A stretch of 62,076 bases of DNA, taken from contig NZ_ANFM02000055.1 of assembly GCF_000333895.2 (NCBI RefSeq), positions 1 to 62,076 on the forward strand, in the 5' to 3' direction. Positions 1-8,385 of this stretch are shown piece by piece. Both the position numbers and the translations under genes were made by a program. Source of the DNA: Grimontia indica (GTDB lineage: Bacteria; Pseudomonadota; Gammaproteobacteria; Enterobacterales; Vibrionaceae). The notes under the pieces are model-generated. The model searched no databases and was not told the origin of the DNA. It saw only the letters and a list, made by a program, of their open reading frames with translations. The number at the start of each line of letters is the position of its first letter. Within the stretch, counting starts at the first letter, position 1.

Positions 1-106
1 CGTTGAAAAATTTGATTGTAGAATAACTACTTATCGAAATTTTCTGCCTTGTTCTCGAGCATTTTTCCTGCGCTATCTCTGATCACCTACTTACTGTGAT
101 TGGTAT
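1..106. repeat. 162-bp repeat family, partial copy A (cut by window start)
   Basis: This stretch matches the last 106 bases of the full copies at 47852-48013 and 56307-56468, with only a few substitutions, and ends in the same GATTGGTAT terminus. It is in the same orientation as both full copies and ends 5 bases from the stop codon of the MobB-MoeA gene. It has no coding capacity. The left part lies outside the window. Confidence 0.9.
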
Positions 107-110
107 AAGC

Positions 111-1877
111 TTAGAGCCTTGAAGCGAGAGGAATGATGCTAACGCGATCACCCACTTCTGCGCTCTCCACTTCCGGTGACACCTCAATCAGGCAGTTTGC
201 TTCATGCATCGAGCGCAAAATACCCGAGCCCTGCGAGCCCGTTGAACGCACTTCAATCTGCCCATTGGCGCTTATGGAATAAATACCGCGTGTGTATTCT
301 GTGCGGCCGAGACGGGAGCGAATTTTCTCTTGGGTCACTGCCGAGAAGAGCTGAGGTTGCCAGTTCACATCACCCTGCATTTTACGAATGGCAGGTTCTA
401 CAAACTGCAGGAAGGTCACCATAACAGCTACTGGGTTACCCGGTAAGCCAAAGAAAGGTGTATTGCCTAACTTGCCGAAGGCTAGAGGACGACCTGGACG
501 CATATTTACGCGCCAGAAGTTAATATCACCCAAGGCATCCAGAACGTTCTTGATGTAATCCGCATCACCGACTGATACACCGCCGGAGGAAATCACCACA
601 TCGGCTTTTTCCATAGCCGTGGTCAGTGTGTTTGTCAGTGCTTGCTCACTGTCTTCAATAATGCCCAAATCAAGAATTCGGCAACCGAGGTTTTCCAACA
701 TGCTGCGAACCGTAAAACGATTGGCATCATAGATGCAGCTTTCTCTGGCGGGTGTTCCGGGAGCCTGCACTTCATCACCGGTTGAAAACAGGGCAACGGT
801 GAGAGGCTTGTAACACTTGGTTTTATTGAAACCCAGTGACGCCATCATACCCACTGATGCTGCATTGAGGCGGGTGCCTGCGTTAAATACCGCAGTACCT
901 TTTTTAAGGTCTTCGCCAGCCTGACGCACATTTTGTCCTGGACGGATGGCACCTTTTCGGGTGTCGAACATCACCAAATCGCCGTCCATCGCTGCTTGCT
1001 CTCGCATCACGACAGTGTCAGCACCTTCGGGAACAGGGGCGCCTGTCATGATGCGGACACACTCGCCTTTTTGCAGTGGTATGCCAAGACCATGGCCTGC
1101 ATAAATTTCGCCTACGATTTGATAGCTGTCGCGCTCTAAATCATCACTGCGAATCGCGAAACCGTCCATGGCCGAGTTGGTGCTCGAAGGCACATTGACT
1201 GGTGCGATAACATCTTCTGACAAAACCCGTCCAGATAAAGACTCCAGCGGGTGAACTTCGCTGGAGGCTGGCTCATCAATGGTTGCTAAAATCTTTTCCC
1301 TTCCGGCATCCACTGAAAGCATGGTTGGGGATAAGGAATCACAGGTGGCTGTCTGCGCTTTGTGGCCTTCCATCCACCGCAAGATAAAGCTGCAAATTGC
1401 GGGTACATCATTGATGTCGAGCGTTGGCAAATCCGAATCCGGGTTGCTGTCGCAGGCAATCGCGATGATGTTTTTATCTTCTTTGTGAAGCCACTGCTTA
1501 GCGAGCTCATCGCGGCGAAGTTCGATTTTTGGGAAGCTCTCATGCTTGAAGCCCTCTACAAGAACAAGGTCGGCGCGGTTTTGGTCAAGGCGGCTGAGCA
1601 ACTGATTGAGGGTATATTCTTCTTCCGGTGTTTCTGTCATCAAGGCATTGCGATTGCGCGAGCTGATCAGCATTTGGGAGGCGCCAGCTTTTCTGAGGCG
1701 ATAACTGTCTTTACCCGGTTTATCGACATCAAACTCATGGTGCGCATGCTTTACCATGGCAATGCGCACGCCTGATTCCACTAACTGTGGAATGAGTTTT
1801 TCAAGCAGGGTGGTTTTGCCCGTGCCACTGAAGGCCGCGAACCCAAGTACAGGTAAGGAACAGTTGGAAAGACTCAT
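111..1877 (-). CDS. moeA: MobB-MoeA fusion: molybdopterin-guanine dinucleotide adaptor and molybdenum/tungsten insertase
   Basis: This 588-residue protein joins two molybdenum cofactor steps. The N-terminal part (about 1-165) is MobB-like, with a P-loop FSGTGKTT at 16-23; MobB is a GTP-binding partner of MobA. The remainder (about 190-588) is MoeA, which inserts molybdate or tungstate into adenylated molybdopterin; it shows the MoeA signatures SAMDGFA, TGAPVPEGAD, FSTGDE and GLPGNPVAV. Its ATG overlaps the mobA stop by 4 bases, and it is last in the tupA-tupB-tupC-mobA-moeA operon. Being cotranscribed with tungstate uptake suggests it serves the nearby formate dehydrogenase, possibly with tungsten. 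The fusion is read directly from one uninterrupted frame. Confidence 0.93.
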   Translation of the reverse strand: MSLSNCSLPVLGFAAFSGTGKTTLLEKLIPQLVESGVRIAMVKHAHHEFDVDKPGKDSYRLRKAGASQMLISSRNRNALMTETPEEEYTLNQLLSRLDQNRADLVLVEGFKHESFPKIELRRDELAKQWLHKEDKNIIAIACDSNPDSDLPTLDINDVPAICSFILRWMEGHKAQTATCDSLSPTMLSVDAGREKILATIDEPASSEVHPLESLSGRVLSEDVIAPVNVPSSTNSAMDGFAIRSDDLERDSYQIVGEIYAGHGLGIPLQKGECVRIMTGAPVPEGADTVVMREQAAMDGDLVMFDTRKGAIRPGQNVRQAGEDLKKGTAVFNAGTRLNAASVGMMASLGFNKTKCYKPLTVALFSTGDEVQAPGTPARESCIYDANRFTVRSMLENLGCRILDLGIIEDSEQALTNTLTTAMEKADVVISSGGVSVGDADYIKNVLDALGDINFWRVNMRPGRPLAFGKLGNTPFFGLPGNPVAVMVTFLQFVEPAIRKMQGDVNWQPQLFSAVTQEKIRSRLGRTEYTRGIYSISANGQIEVRSTGSQGSGILRSMHEANCLIEVSPEVESAEVGDRVSIIPLASRL

Positions 1878-2458
1878 GAAAGCGCCCCGAATTTTTCCAG
1901 CTCGTCAGGTGTATTCAGATTAATGAAGGCATCATGCTCATCACTGAAATCGACGAATTCAGTCTTACAAATGTCGTAGAGCAGAACGATTTTGCGGTCA
2001 CCGTTATTGAGGAAGTTTTCTAATCGCTCAAACACAATGCGTTTGTACATAGTCACCACGGGCTGGACGGACTCGCCATCATGGGCGACCACAATTTCGG
2101 TATCATCAGAGATAGTTTGATACATCTTTTCCAGCAGGTTATGGGGCAGGTTAGGACAGTCACAAGGGACGAAGCCGTACCACTCACTGTCCAGTTGTGC
2201 CATGGCAGCATGGATACCACCCAAAGGCCCGGGAAAACCTTCAAACACATCACTGAAAACCTGTCCGTATTGTGCGTAGGTTTCCTGATTGCGATTGGCG
2301 TTGACCGCGACATGCGCGCCTTGTTCAGCCAGGCGGTCGTGAACATAATCGATGAGAGGTTTGTTATTCAGGGTCACAAGGCCCTTGTCTTTTCCGCCCA
2401 TGCGGCGAGCTTGGCCGCCGGCAAGAATGACCCACGTGGTTTCAGGAAGCGACTGCAT
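1874..2458 (-). CDS. mobA: Molybdenum cofactor guanylyltransferase MobA
   Basis: This cytosolic nucleotidyltransferase of 194 residues transfers GMP to molybdopterin to make the guanine dinucleotide cofactor needed by DMSO-reductase-family enzymes such as FdhA. The N-terminal motif LAGGQARRMGGKDKGL (12-27) is the nucleotide-binding loop of the family, and VPCDCP near residue 100 matches the metal-binding aspartate region. Length is normal for MobA. The start overlaps the 3' end of tupC by 17 bases and the stop overlaps the MobB-MoeA start, so translation is probably coupled. Confidence 0.95.
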   Translation of the reverse strand: MQSLPETTWVILAGGQARRMGGKDKGLVTLNNKPLIDYVHDRLAEQGAHVAVNANRNQETYAQYGQVFSDVFEGFPGPLGGIHAAMAQLDSEWYGFVPCDCPNLPHNLLEKMYQTISDDTEIVVAHDGESVQPVVTMYKRIVFERLENFLNNGDRKIVLLYDICKTEFVDFSDEHDAFINLNTPDELEKFGALS

Positions 2459-3143
2459 GGTTATCCTTGTTGATTAAGTTAAGTTTTGGCTTATGGATCA
2501 AACGCTGGTTTTCGATCGACCAGCGCTGATTGCAGCAAGCAGTTAGCGAGTTAGGGTGATGGCTGGTGATCACCAGACTTGAGCCACGATCTAATAGATC
2601 TTCGACCATGACCTTCTGTGCTTCGATGGCATCAGGGTCAAGGTTGGCGCAGGACTCATCCATCAAAAGGATAGAAGGGTTTAGCGCCCAAGCGCGAGCC
2701 ATCGCCACTTTTTGTTTTTCACCACCGGAAAGCACTGAGATATGCTCCCGACTCAGGCTTTCCAGCCCAATCATTCGCAAGGCCTGCATTGTAAGCTGGC
2801 GGCAGGTTCTTTGACAGAAATGCCTGCCTTTCAGACCATAAGCCACGTTTTCAGCCACGGTACCGTCGAAAAGATAAGCAGCTTGGTGCATGTAGATAAC
2901 ACCGCTTTGCCCAGCGAATCCTGCCAGACGTTGCATCAGTGTTGGTTTACGGAGGTTCAAAATACCGCTGGTTGGTTTTTGGATACCAGCCAGCACCTTA
3001 AGCAGGGACGTTTTGCCGATGCCATTTTGCCCAGTGAGATAGATGGCATCCCCAGGGGTGATTTTCAGCGAAGGAATATGGAACAAAAGCCGGTGTTTGT
3101 ACTTCACCGACAGGTCGCTAGCTTCCAATGTAATCTGACTCAT
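2442..3143 (-). CDS. tupC: Tungstate ABC transporter ATP-binding protein TupC
   Basis: This ABC ATPase of 233 residues energises tungstate import through TupB. Walker A is GQNGIGKTS at 38-46, the signature is LSGGEKQKVAMARA, and Walker B is ILLMDES followed by the D-loop. It lies 8 bases after tupB in an operon whose binding protein has the TupA motifs, which sets the substrate as tungstate rather than molybdate. Specificity rests on TupA, not on this subunit. Confidence 0.9.
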   Translation of the reverse strand: MSQITLEASDLSVKYKHRLLFHIPSLKITPGDAIYLTGQNGIGKTSLLKVLAGIQKPTSGILNLRKPTLMQRLAGFAGQSGVIYMHQAAYLFDGTVAENVAYGLKGRHFCQRTCRQLTMQALRMIGLESLSREHISVLSGGEKQKVAMARAWALNPSILLMDESCANLDPDAIEAQKVMVEDLLDRGSSLVITSHHPNSLTACCNQRWSIENQRLIHKPKLNLINKDNHAVAS

Positions 3144-3151
3144 CCTTGCCC

Positions 3152-3853
3152 CTAACTCGTTCTCAGGTGACCATTGCCACGCGCGTAGCTAATGAAGAAG
3201 TTCATCGTCAGCGCGAGGATCAACAAAACCATGCCCAGCGCAACGCCTTGGGCAAATGCCCCTTTTGACGTTTCAAGCGCAATGGCCGTGGGGATGTTTC
3301 GTGTGTAATTCAATATGTTGCCGCCGACCATCATGGAACAACCTACTTCCGTGATAATTCGGCTGAATGCGGTGATGACAGCTGCCAGTAATGGAAAGCG
3401 AATTTCCCACATCAGGGTCAGCATAGCGCGGGGGATCGAAGCGCCCAGTGTGTAGGCGGTTTCCCAAGCGCGGCGATCGCTGTTTTGAAAGGCGGCATGC
3501 ATCATGGCGATCAAGATAGGCATCGCAATTAAAATCTGCCCGAGGATCATGGCTTTTTGGGTGAAGAGCATTTTCCAGTCGCCCATTGGTCCTGCTCTTG
3601 AAAGCATCATATATAGCAGTAGGCCGATGACCACGGTAGGAACAGATTGAAGGGTGTTAACCAATGACAACACCACCCATTTACCGGGAATATCCCAGTA
3701 CGCAAGTGCAAAGCTGATGAGAAGGGCAGGTAAAATCACCAGCCCGATAGCAAATAGCGATACGGAAAACGATACCCCGACAATACCCCATAGTGTTGTA
3801 TCGCCACTAAACAGCAAGGTAACTGCCTGTCGGGTTGTTTCCAGCATATCCAT
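3152..3853 (-). CDS. tupB: Tungstate ABC transporter permease TupB
   Basis: This inner-membrane permease of 233 residues has about five or six hydrophobic segments and the EAA-type cytoplasmic loop (WETAYTLGASIPRAML) that docks with the ATPase. Its start codon shares one base with the tupA stop (TAATG), so the two are tightly coupled. It belongs to the TupB/sulfate-permease-like family and forms the channel for the oxyanion delivered by TupA. Confidence 0.9.
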   Translation of the reverse strand: MDMLETTRQAVTLLFSGDTTLWGIVGVSFSVSLFAIGLVILPALLISFALAYWDIPGKWVVLSLVNTLQSVPTVVIGLLLYMMLSRAGPMGDWKMLFTQKAMILGQILIAMPILIAMMHAAFQNSDRRAWETAYTLGASIPRAMLTLMWEIRFPLLAAVITAFSRIITEVGCSMMVGGNILNYTRNIPTAIALETSKGAFAQGVALGMVLLILALTMNFFISYARGNGHLRTS

Positions 3854-4662
3854 TAGCCAGCATCCGCAACGAATAGTTGTTGGCCGTTCACTTTAAAGCC
3901 ATTAATCATGGCTTGAGCCTTTGGATTAACCAGCCAGTCACTGAAGACTTTTGCGCCTTCGTAGTTCATGTCTGGGTAACGGCTTGGGTTGATCAAAATG
4001 ACTTGGTAAGGGTTAAAAAGACGCGTATCGCCTTCCACCAACACTTCCATATCCAGCTTGCTTTCATACGCTAACCAGGTACCACGGTCAGTCAGTGTGT
4101 AGCCCTGCATTTCATTCGCCATGGTCAACGTTGGCCCCATGCCTTGGCCGACTGCTTTATAAGCACCAAATTCAGGACGTTGACCAGCCTTTTCCCATAG
4201 AAGCAGCTCTTTCTTATTGGTACCTGAGTCATCACCGCGGGAGATAAAATCAGCATTTTTCGCAGCAATCTCATTAAATGCGGCGGCGACGTCTTTCCCG
4301 CCTTTTACACCCGCAGGGTCGGACAATGGGCCGACCAAAACAAAATCGTTATACATCAGGCCGCGAGGCAGAACGCCAAAACCTTTGTCGACAAACTTAG
4401 CTTCAGCATTTGGCGCATGCGTCATGACCAAATCCACGTCTCCGTTTTCACCCATTTTGAGTGCTTTACCCGTGCCTGCCGCCAGGATCTGTACTTCATA
4501 GCCAGTGTCTTTTTTGAATTCAGGTAACAGATAATCCAGCAAACCTGAGTGATAGGTGCTGGTGGTAGTAGCTAGCCTGATGATCTCCGCGGCATTTGCC
4601 GTCATGGAAAAAGTGAGGAAAGTGATGAGCGCAAATATTTTCGAGTTTTTAATGAAGTTCAT
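3853..4662 (-). CDS. tupA: Tungstate-binding periplasmic protein TupA
   Basis: This 269-residue periplasmic protein captures tungstate. I start it at 4662, where MNFIKNSKIFALITFLTFSM begins a classic signal peptide ending at ANA and a Shine-Dalgarno-like AGGAAG precedes. A longer frame upstream (to 4776) would run over the sigma54 promoter and has no signal peptide. TTTSTYHSG and SRGDDSGT are the oxyanion-binding motifs of the TupA family and differ from those of molybdate-binding ModA. It is the first gene of the tup-mob-moe operon, with a -24/-12 promoter at 4743-4758. Confidence 0.92.
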   Translation of the reverse strand: MNFIKNSKIFALITFLTFSMTANAAEIIRLATTTSTYHSGLLDYLLPEFKKDTGYEVQILAAGTGKALKMGENGDVDLVMTHAPNAEAKFVDKGFGVLPRGLMYNDFVLVGPLSDPAGVKGGKDVAAAFNEIAAKNADFISRGDDSGTNKKELLLWEKAGQRPEFGAYKAVGQGMGPTLTMANEMQGYTLTDRGTWLAYESKLDMEVLVEGDTRLFNPYQVILINPSRYPDMNYEGAKVFSDWLVNPKAQAMINGFKVNGQQLFVADAG

Positions 4663-4742
4663 TTTGTCTTCCTGACGTTTGATTGCTTTTCTTGTTTTAG
4701 GGTGTTGCCTCGACCACTTGGGATGGGTCGAATTGTGGACAC

Positions 4743-4758
4743 TGCAACAAAAATGCCA
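4743..4758 (-). promoter_or_regulatory. Sigma54 (-24/-12) promoter of the tup operon
   Basis: On the minus strand the sequence TGGCATTTTTGTTGCA has GG and GC separated by exactly 10 bases. It matches the RpoN consensus TGGCAC-N5-TTGCW at nearly every informative position. The predicted start near 4731 leaves a leader of about 70 bases before tupA. A sigma54-activator gene lies divergently next door. Confidence 0.8.
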
Positions 4759-4875
4759 AAAATTGAGCGCGTGCATTTAAGCGCATAAATAATTGAAAAT
4801 TAAATAGGTTCGTCACAGTTCTGCGATCTGATGACCAGCTTTATATACATGATTCATTTAAGGCTTTGTTGGACT

Positions 4876-4890
4876 GAGTCAAAATGTCGC
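4876..4890. promoter_or_regulatory. Candidate enhancer site upstream of the tup sigma54 promoter
   Basis: GAGTCAAAATGTCGC matches 12 of 15 positions of the perfect dyad GGGACAAAATGTCCC found upstream of the fdh sigma54 promoter (11270-11284). It lies about 120 bases upstream of the tup -24 element, a usual distance for a sigma54 activator. It also sits just before the response regulator gene, so it could allow autoregulation. This is inferred from motif similarity only. Confidence 0.45.
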
Positions 4891-4932
4891 ATGTATGATG
4901 AAACTCTCGAGAACATGAAGGCTTATGACTGA

Positions 4933-6312
4933 ATGAAGGACGCATTACAGCAATTCGGTTTCTCCGCGCTTGTCGTCGACGACGAACCTGGTATGCGCGC
5001 AATCTTAAATAAAGCACTCTCCAAGAAGCTTACCCAAGTGGAAACAGCCTCTTCATTGGAAGAAGCCGAGGCGTTAAGACAGCGTAACCATTTCGATCTA
5101 TTGATCGTTGATATCAACCTGCCGGGGCGTTCTGGTATCGATTGGCATGAAGCCTTCACCGATGATGAAAGACGCAGCGACATCATTTTCATGACAGGTT
5201 ATGCGGAACTCGAAACCGCCATCAAAGCCCTTCGCGCTGGTGCTTCCGACTTTATTCTCAAACCTTTCAACCTCGAACAAATGCTGCAGTCGGTTCAGCG
5301 TTGTCTCGATAAACGCATGATGGAGCGACGGAATGTCGCCTTGCAGCGCGATGTCGCCCGATCATTCCCTGTCGATATTATTGGTGAAGCGCCCAAAACC
5401 CTCGCGATGCGAGAGATGGTCTCCCGACTGGCACCATCTCCGGCAGCCGTCTTGATTGAAGGGGAGTCAGGGACTGGTAAAGAGCTAGTGGCACGCGCAC
5501 TGCATTCACTAAGTGGGCGGGGTGGGCCTTTTGTTCCGCTTAACTGTGGCGCGATAGCACCTGAGCTTTTGGAAAGTGAATTGTTTGGTCATGTTTCCGG
5601 GGCCTTTACTGGTGCGCGCAAGAGCAAAGATGGCCTGTTCAGAGTTGCGGATAAAGGGACTTTATTCCTGGATGAAATCGGAGAGATGCCACTTCCGATG
5701 CAGGCTTCTCTGCTCAGAACTCTTGAACAAAAAACCATTCGTCCCGTTGGTGCAGAACGGGAAGTACAAGTCGATGTGCGTATCGTCGCGGCGACCAACC
5801 GAAACTTGCAGGAAGAAGTAGAAGAAGGGCGATTCCGAAAAGACCTCTACTATCGCCTGAATGTGCTTTCCGTCGAATTACCTCCGCTTCGAGAGCGTAC
5901 TGAAGATATCGGATTACTGCTCAATCATTTCTCCGAAACACTTTCGCGGGAAATGGGATTGAAACCTGTGGTGTGGTCAACGGAAGAATTGACCGCCATG
6001 CAAGGTTATGACTGGCCGGGCAACATTCGTGAGCTCAAGAATACCGTTGAAAGGGCGGTATTACTGGGCAAGCCGGATCTGCAACACTGGAGTGACGGAG
6101 AATTGCCAAAAGCCACCGCCGGCGGAGAAACACAAGTCGTGACAGTCTGTGAAGATGGCTATCCGCAAGAATGGCAATTAAAAGACGTAGAACGCGCGCA
6201 TATCGAAAAAGTCGTCGATGCTCATGAAGGAAATAAATCTGCTGCTGCGCGACAACTGGGTGTGGCAAGAAAAACATTGGAGCGAAAATTTAAAGAGTGG
6301 AACGACGAGTAA
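4933..6312 (+). CDS. Sigma54-dependent response regulator (NtrC family)
   Basis: This 459-residue cytosolic activator has a receiver domain (about 10-125, phosphoacceptor D60 in LIVDINLPG), an AAA+ domain and a Fis-type helix-turn-helix at the C terminus (about 436-458). In the AAA+ domain Walker A is GESGTGKE at 177-184 and the sigma54-contact loop GAFTGA is at 223-228. It therefore remodels RNA polymerase-sigma54 and needs -24/-12 promoters. Four such promoters lie within 7 kb, in front of tup, fdhD, DUF3305 and fdh. The kinase gene follows after 18 bases and is presumably its partner. The signal sensed cannot be read from the sequence; formate, tungstate/molybdate or redox state are possible. 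Confidence 0.93.
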   Translation: MKDALQQFGFSALVVDDEPGMRAILNKALSKKLTQVETASSLEEAEALRQRNHFDLLIVDINLPGRSGIDWHEAFTDDERRSDIIFMTGYAELETAIKALRAGASDFILKPFNLEQMLQSVQRCLDKRMMERRNVALQRDVARSFPVDIIGEAPKTLAMREMVSRLAPSPAAVLIEGESGTGKELVARALHSLSGRGGPFVPLNCGAIAPELLESELFGHVSGAFTGARKSKDGLFRVADKGTLFLDEIGEMPLPMQASLLRTLEQKTIRPVGAEREVQVDVRIVAATNRNLQEEVEEGRFRKDLYYRLNVLSVELPPLRERTEDIGLLLNHFSETLSREMGLKPVVWSTEELTAMQGYDWPGNIRELKNTVERAVLLGKPDLQHWSDGELPKATAGGETQVVTVCEDGYPQEWQLKDVERAHIEKVVDAHEGNKSAAARQLGVARKTLERKFKEWNDE

Positions 6313-6330
6313 CATGATGGAGCATAACGG

Positions 6331-8367
6331 ATGAAATGGCTCAATAAATGGCGACAGCGTTTTCGTACTATGGTGCGTTATCGCCTCTTGGTGCTGACAT
6401 CTGTTCCTATCATTATTACTCTGCTTGCGCTGATTGCTCTTACCATGTACTGGACGCTGGCGTACTCTTGGAAAAGTGCGCTCGCCGGGGTCAATGCTGA
6501 CCTTGCCGTTGCGAGCAATAGTATGGAAGTGTTACAGCGCGAACAGCGACTGCAATTGAATGCCATTGCGGGCTCTTATGATTTCCAAATGCAGATTGAA
6601 CGTGACCCTGAGGGTATCTTTTCCTGGGCGCAATCAAGAGCTGGGAAATATGATGTTGATTTCCTTGCGGTCTACCCAGCCAACGAAATAGACAGACTAC
6701 CGCAAAGCCTGCGAAAACCACTGATTGAAGGTCGCGAGCGCACTTTCTTTCAGGTGATGTCGGATATAGAACTGGAATCCATTACCCCTGAGCTTTCTGC
6801 TCGGGCTGAAATCCCGCTTCTGAATGAACAAGTAATCGAATCTCGCGGTTTGATCAGCCGTAGTCTGCTCCCTTTATTCAATGAAACAGGAGAGCTTGAG
6901 TGGATAATCGACGGCGGCATTTTGCTCAACAACAGTACCGAGTTGGTGGACAGAATTCGTGACCTTGTTTTTCCAGAAGGCACGCTGCCTGATGCCAGTG
7001 TGGGAACCGTCACCCTGTTTATGGATGACATTCGCGTCAGTACCAATGTCCCGCTTGATTCCGACAACAAGTTTGGCCGTGCGATCGGTACCCGCGTTTC
7101 GGATGAAGTGAGAAAGTCAGTACTCGAAAATGGTGATGTGTGGGTCAACCGTGCCTACGTTTATGATGCTTGGTACATCTCGGCGTACAAGCCAATCCGA
7201 GACTTCAATAACCGGGTGATTGGCATGCTGTACACTGGCTATCTCGAATGGCCATTGATCTCCCGTTATCTTACTAACTTGGTGGAATTAGGCTTCGGTA
7301 TTCTCGCCACGTTGTTTGTGACGGGGCTATTAGTGTATCGCGGTGCGAAAGACTTGTTCCGGCCCATAGAGCGTATTCACCGGGTCGTACGTCTGGTTCG
7401 CTTTGATCAGGATGCACGCATTGGCAAGTTGGGGCTAGACCCGCAGCACGAACTCGCGATTCTTGCCCGTCAGTTCGACACCATGCTCGATCAGCTCAAA
7501 CAGCAAAATGAAGCCATTCGACAGAATGCTTTGGAGCTTGAGGACAAAGTTAAAGAGCGCACAGCGAGTCTTCATGAAACCACTGAAGAGCTCCGCCGGA
7601 ACATCACCTTATTAGAGCAAACCCGAAGTAAGCTGCTACTAAACGAGAAGCTTGCTGCTCTGGGTGAGCTGACAGCGGGGATTGCCCACGAAATCAATAA
7701 TCCGACTGCGGTGATCCTTGGCAACATTGAGTTGATGGAATACGAGCTGGGAAAAAACGCGACGCTGGTGTCCGAAGAAATGAGTGCGGTCTTGGAGCAA
7801 ATTGACCGTATTCGCAATATCACCCGGAGCTTGCTCCAATACAGCCGCCAGGGTGGTGTGCAAGATGAAATCACTTGGCAGCACGTCAATCCGGTGATTG
7901 AAGAGAGTGTTACCCTCGTTCGTTCCGGTACCAAGAAATCTGATGTGGAAGTCGTAACAGAACTCAATGCCAAGTGCTGTGTGGAAATCAACCGCCATCA
8001 GTTATTGCAGGTACTGGTGAATTTACAGATGAATGGTGTTCATGCCATGAATGACAAGGGAAAGCTGGTGGTGCGTTCGTCTGATTGGTTAGATGAGAGT
8101 GGCAACCCCATCGGAGCGACCATTTCTGTGCAGGATTTTGGCTGTGGTATTGCTAATGAAAACCTCACCAAAATCTTCGACCCGTTCTTCACCACGCGCC
8201 GCTCAGGAACTGGGCTTGGGCTTGCGGTAACCCACGGCATTGTCAGTGGATTGGGTGGAGAGATTAAGGTGGAATCCGAACTTGGCGAGGGCACCACTTT
8301 CACGCTTTATCTGCGTGAGAAGATTCAGACCGATGATGAAATTACTTCGCTGCAGGTAATGGAATAA
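6331..8367 (+). CDS. Membrane sensor histidine kinase, partner of the sigma54 regulator
   Basis: This 678-residue kinase has one transmembrane helix at about 20-44, a large periplasmic sensor region (about 45-315, probably Cache-like) and a second helix at about 317-338. A HAMP-like linker, a coiled coil, the HisKA box GIAHEINNP (phosphorylated H453) and a HATPase domain with DFGCGI and TGLGLA glycine boxes follow. The periplasmic sensor implies detection of an external or periplasmic ligand. It is cotranscribed with the response regulator. No specific ligand-binding motif is recognised. Confidence 0.92.
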   Translation: MKWLNKWRQRFRTMVRYRLLVLTSVPIIITLLALIALTMYWTLAYSWKSALAGVNADLAVASNSMEVLQREQRLQLNAIAGSYDFQMQIERDPEGIFSWAQSRAGKYDVDFLAVYPANEIDRLPQSLRKPLIEGRERTFFQVMSDIELESITPELSARAEIPLLNEQVIESRGLISRSLLPLFNETGELEWIIDGGILLNNSTELVDRIRDLVFPEGTLPDASVGTVTLFMDDIRVSTNVPLDSDNKFGRAIGTRVSDEVRKSVLENGDVWVNRAYVYDAWYISAYKPIRDFNNRVIGMLYTGYLEWPLISRYLTNLVELGFGILATLFVTGLLVYRGAKDLFRPIERIHRVVRLVRFDQDARIGKLGLDPQHELAILARQFDTMLDQLKQQNEAIRQNALELEDKVKERTASLHETTEELRRNITLLEQTRSKLLLNEKLAALGELTAGIAHEINNPTAVILGNIELMEYELGKNATLVSEEMSAVLEQIDRIRNITRSLLQYSRQGGVQDEITWQHVNPVIEESVTLVRSGTKKSDVEVVTELNAKCCVEINRHQLLQVLVNLQMNGVHAMNDKGKLVVRSSDWLDESGNPIGATISVQDFGCGIANENLTKIFDPFFTTRRSGTGLGLAVTHGIVSGLGGEIKVESELGEGTTFTLYLREKIQTDDEITSLQVME

Positions 8368-8368
8368 G

Positions 8369-8385
8369 GCTGGCGTTTAGCCAGC
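8369..8385. other. Hairpin between convergent genes
   Basis: GCTGGC-GTTTA-GCCAGC forms a 6-bp stem that begins just after the kinase stop and covers the stop codon of the converging regulator. There is no T-tract, so it is a weak candidate terminator at best. Confidence 0.3.

Noticed and set aside
4663-4776. N-terminal extension of TupA to 4776
   Set aside because: It would bury the signal peptide and run through the -24/-12 promoter; the ATG at 4662 has a ribosome site and signal peptide.
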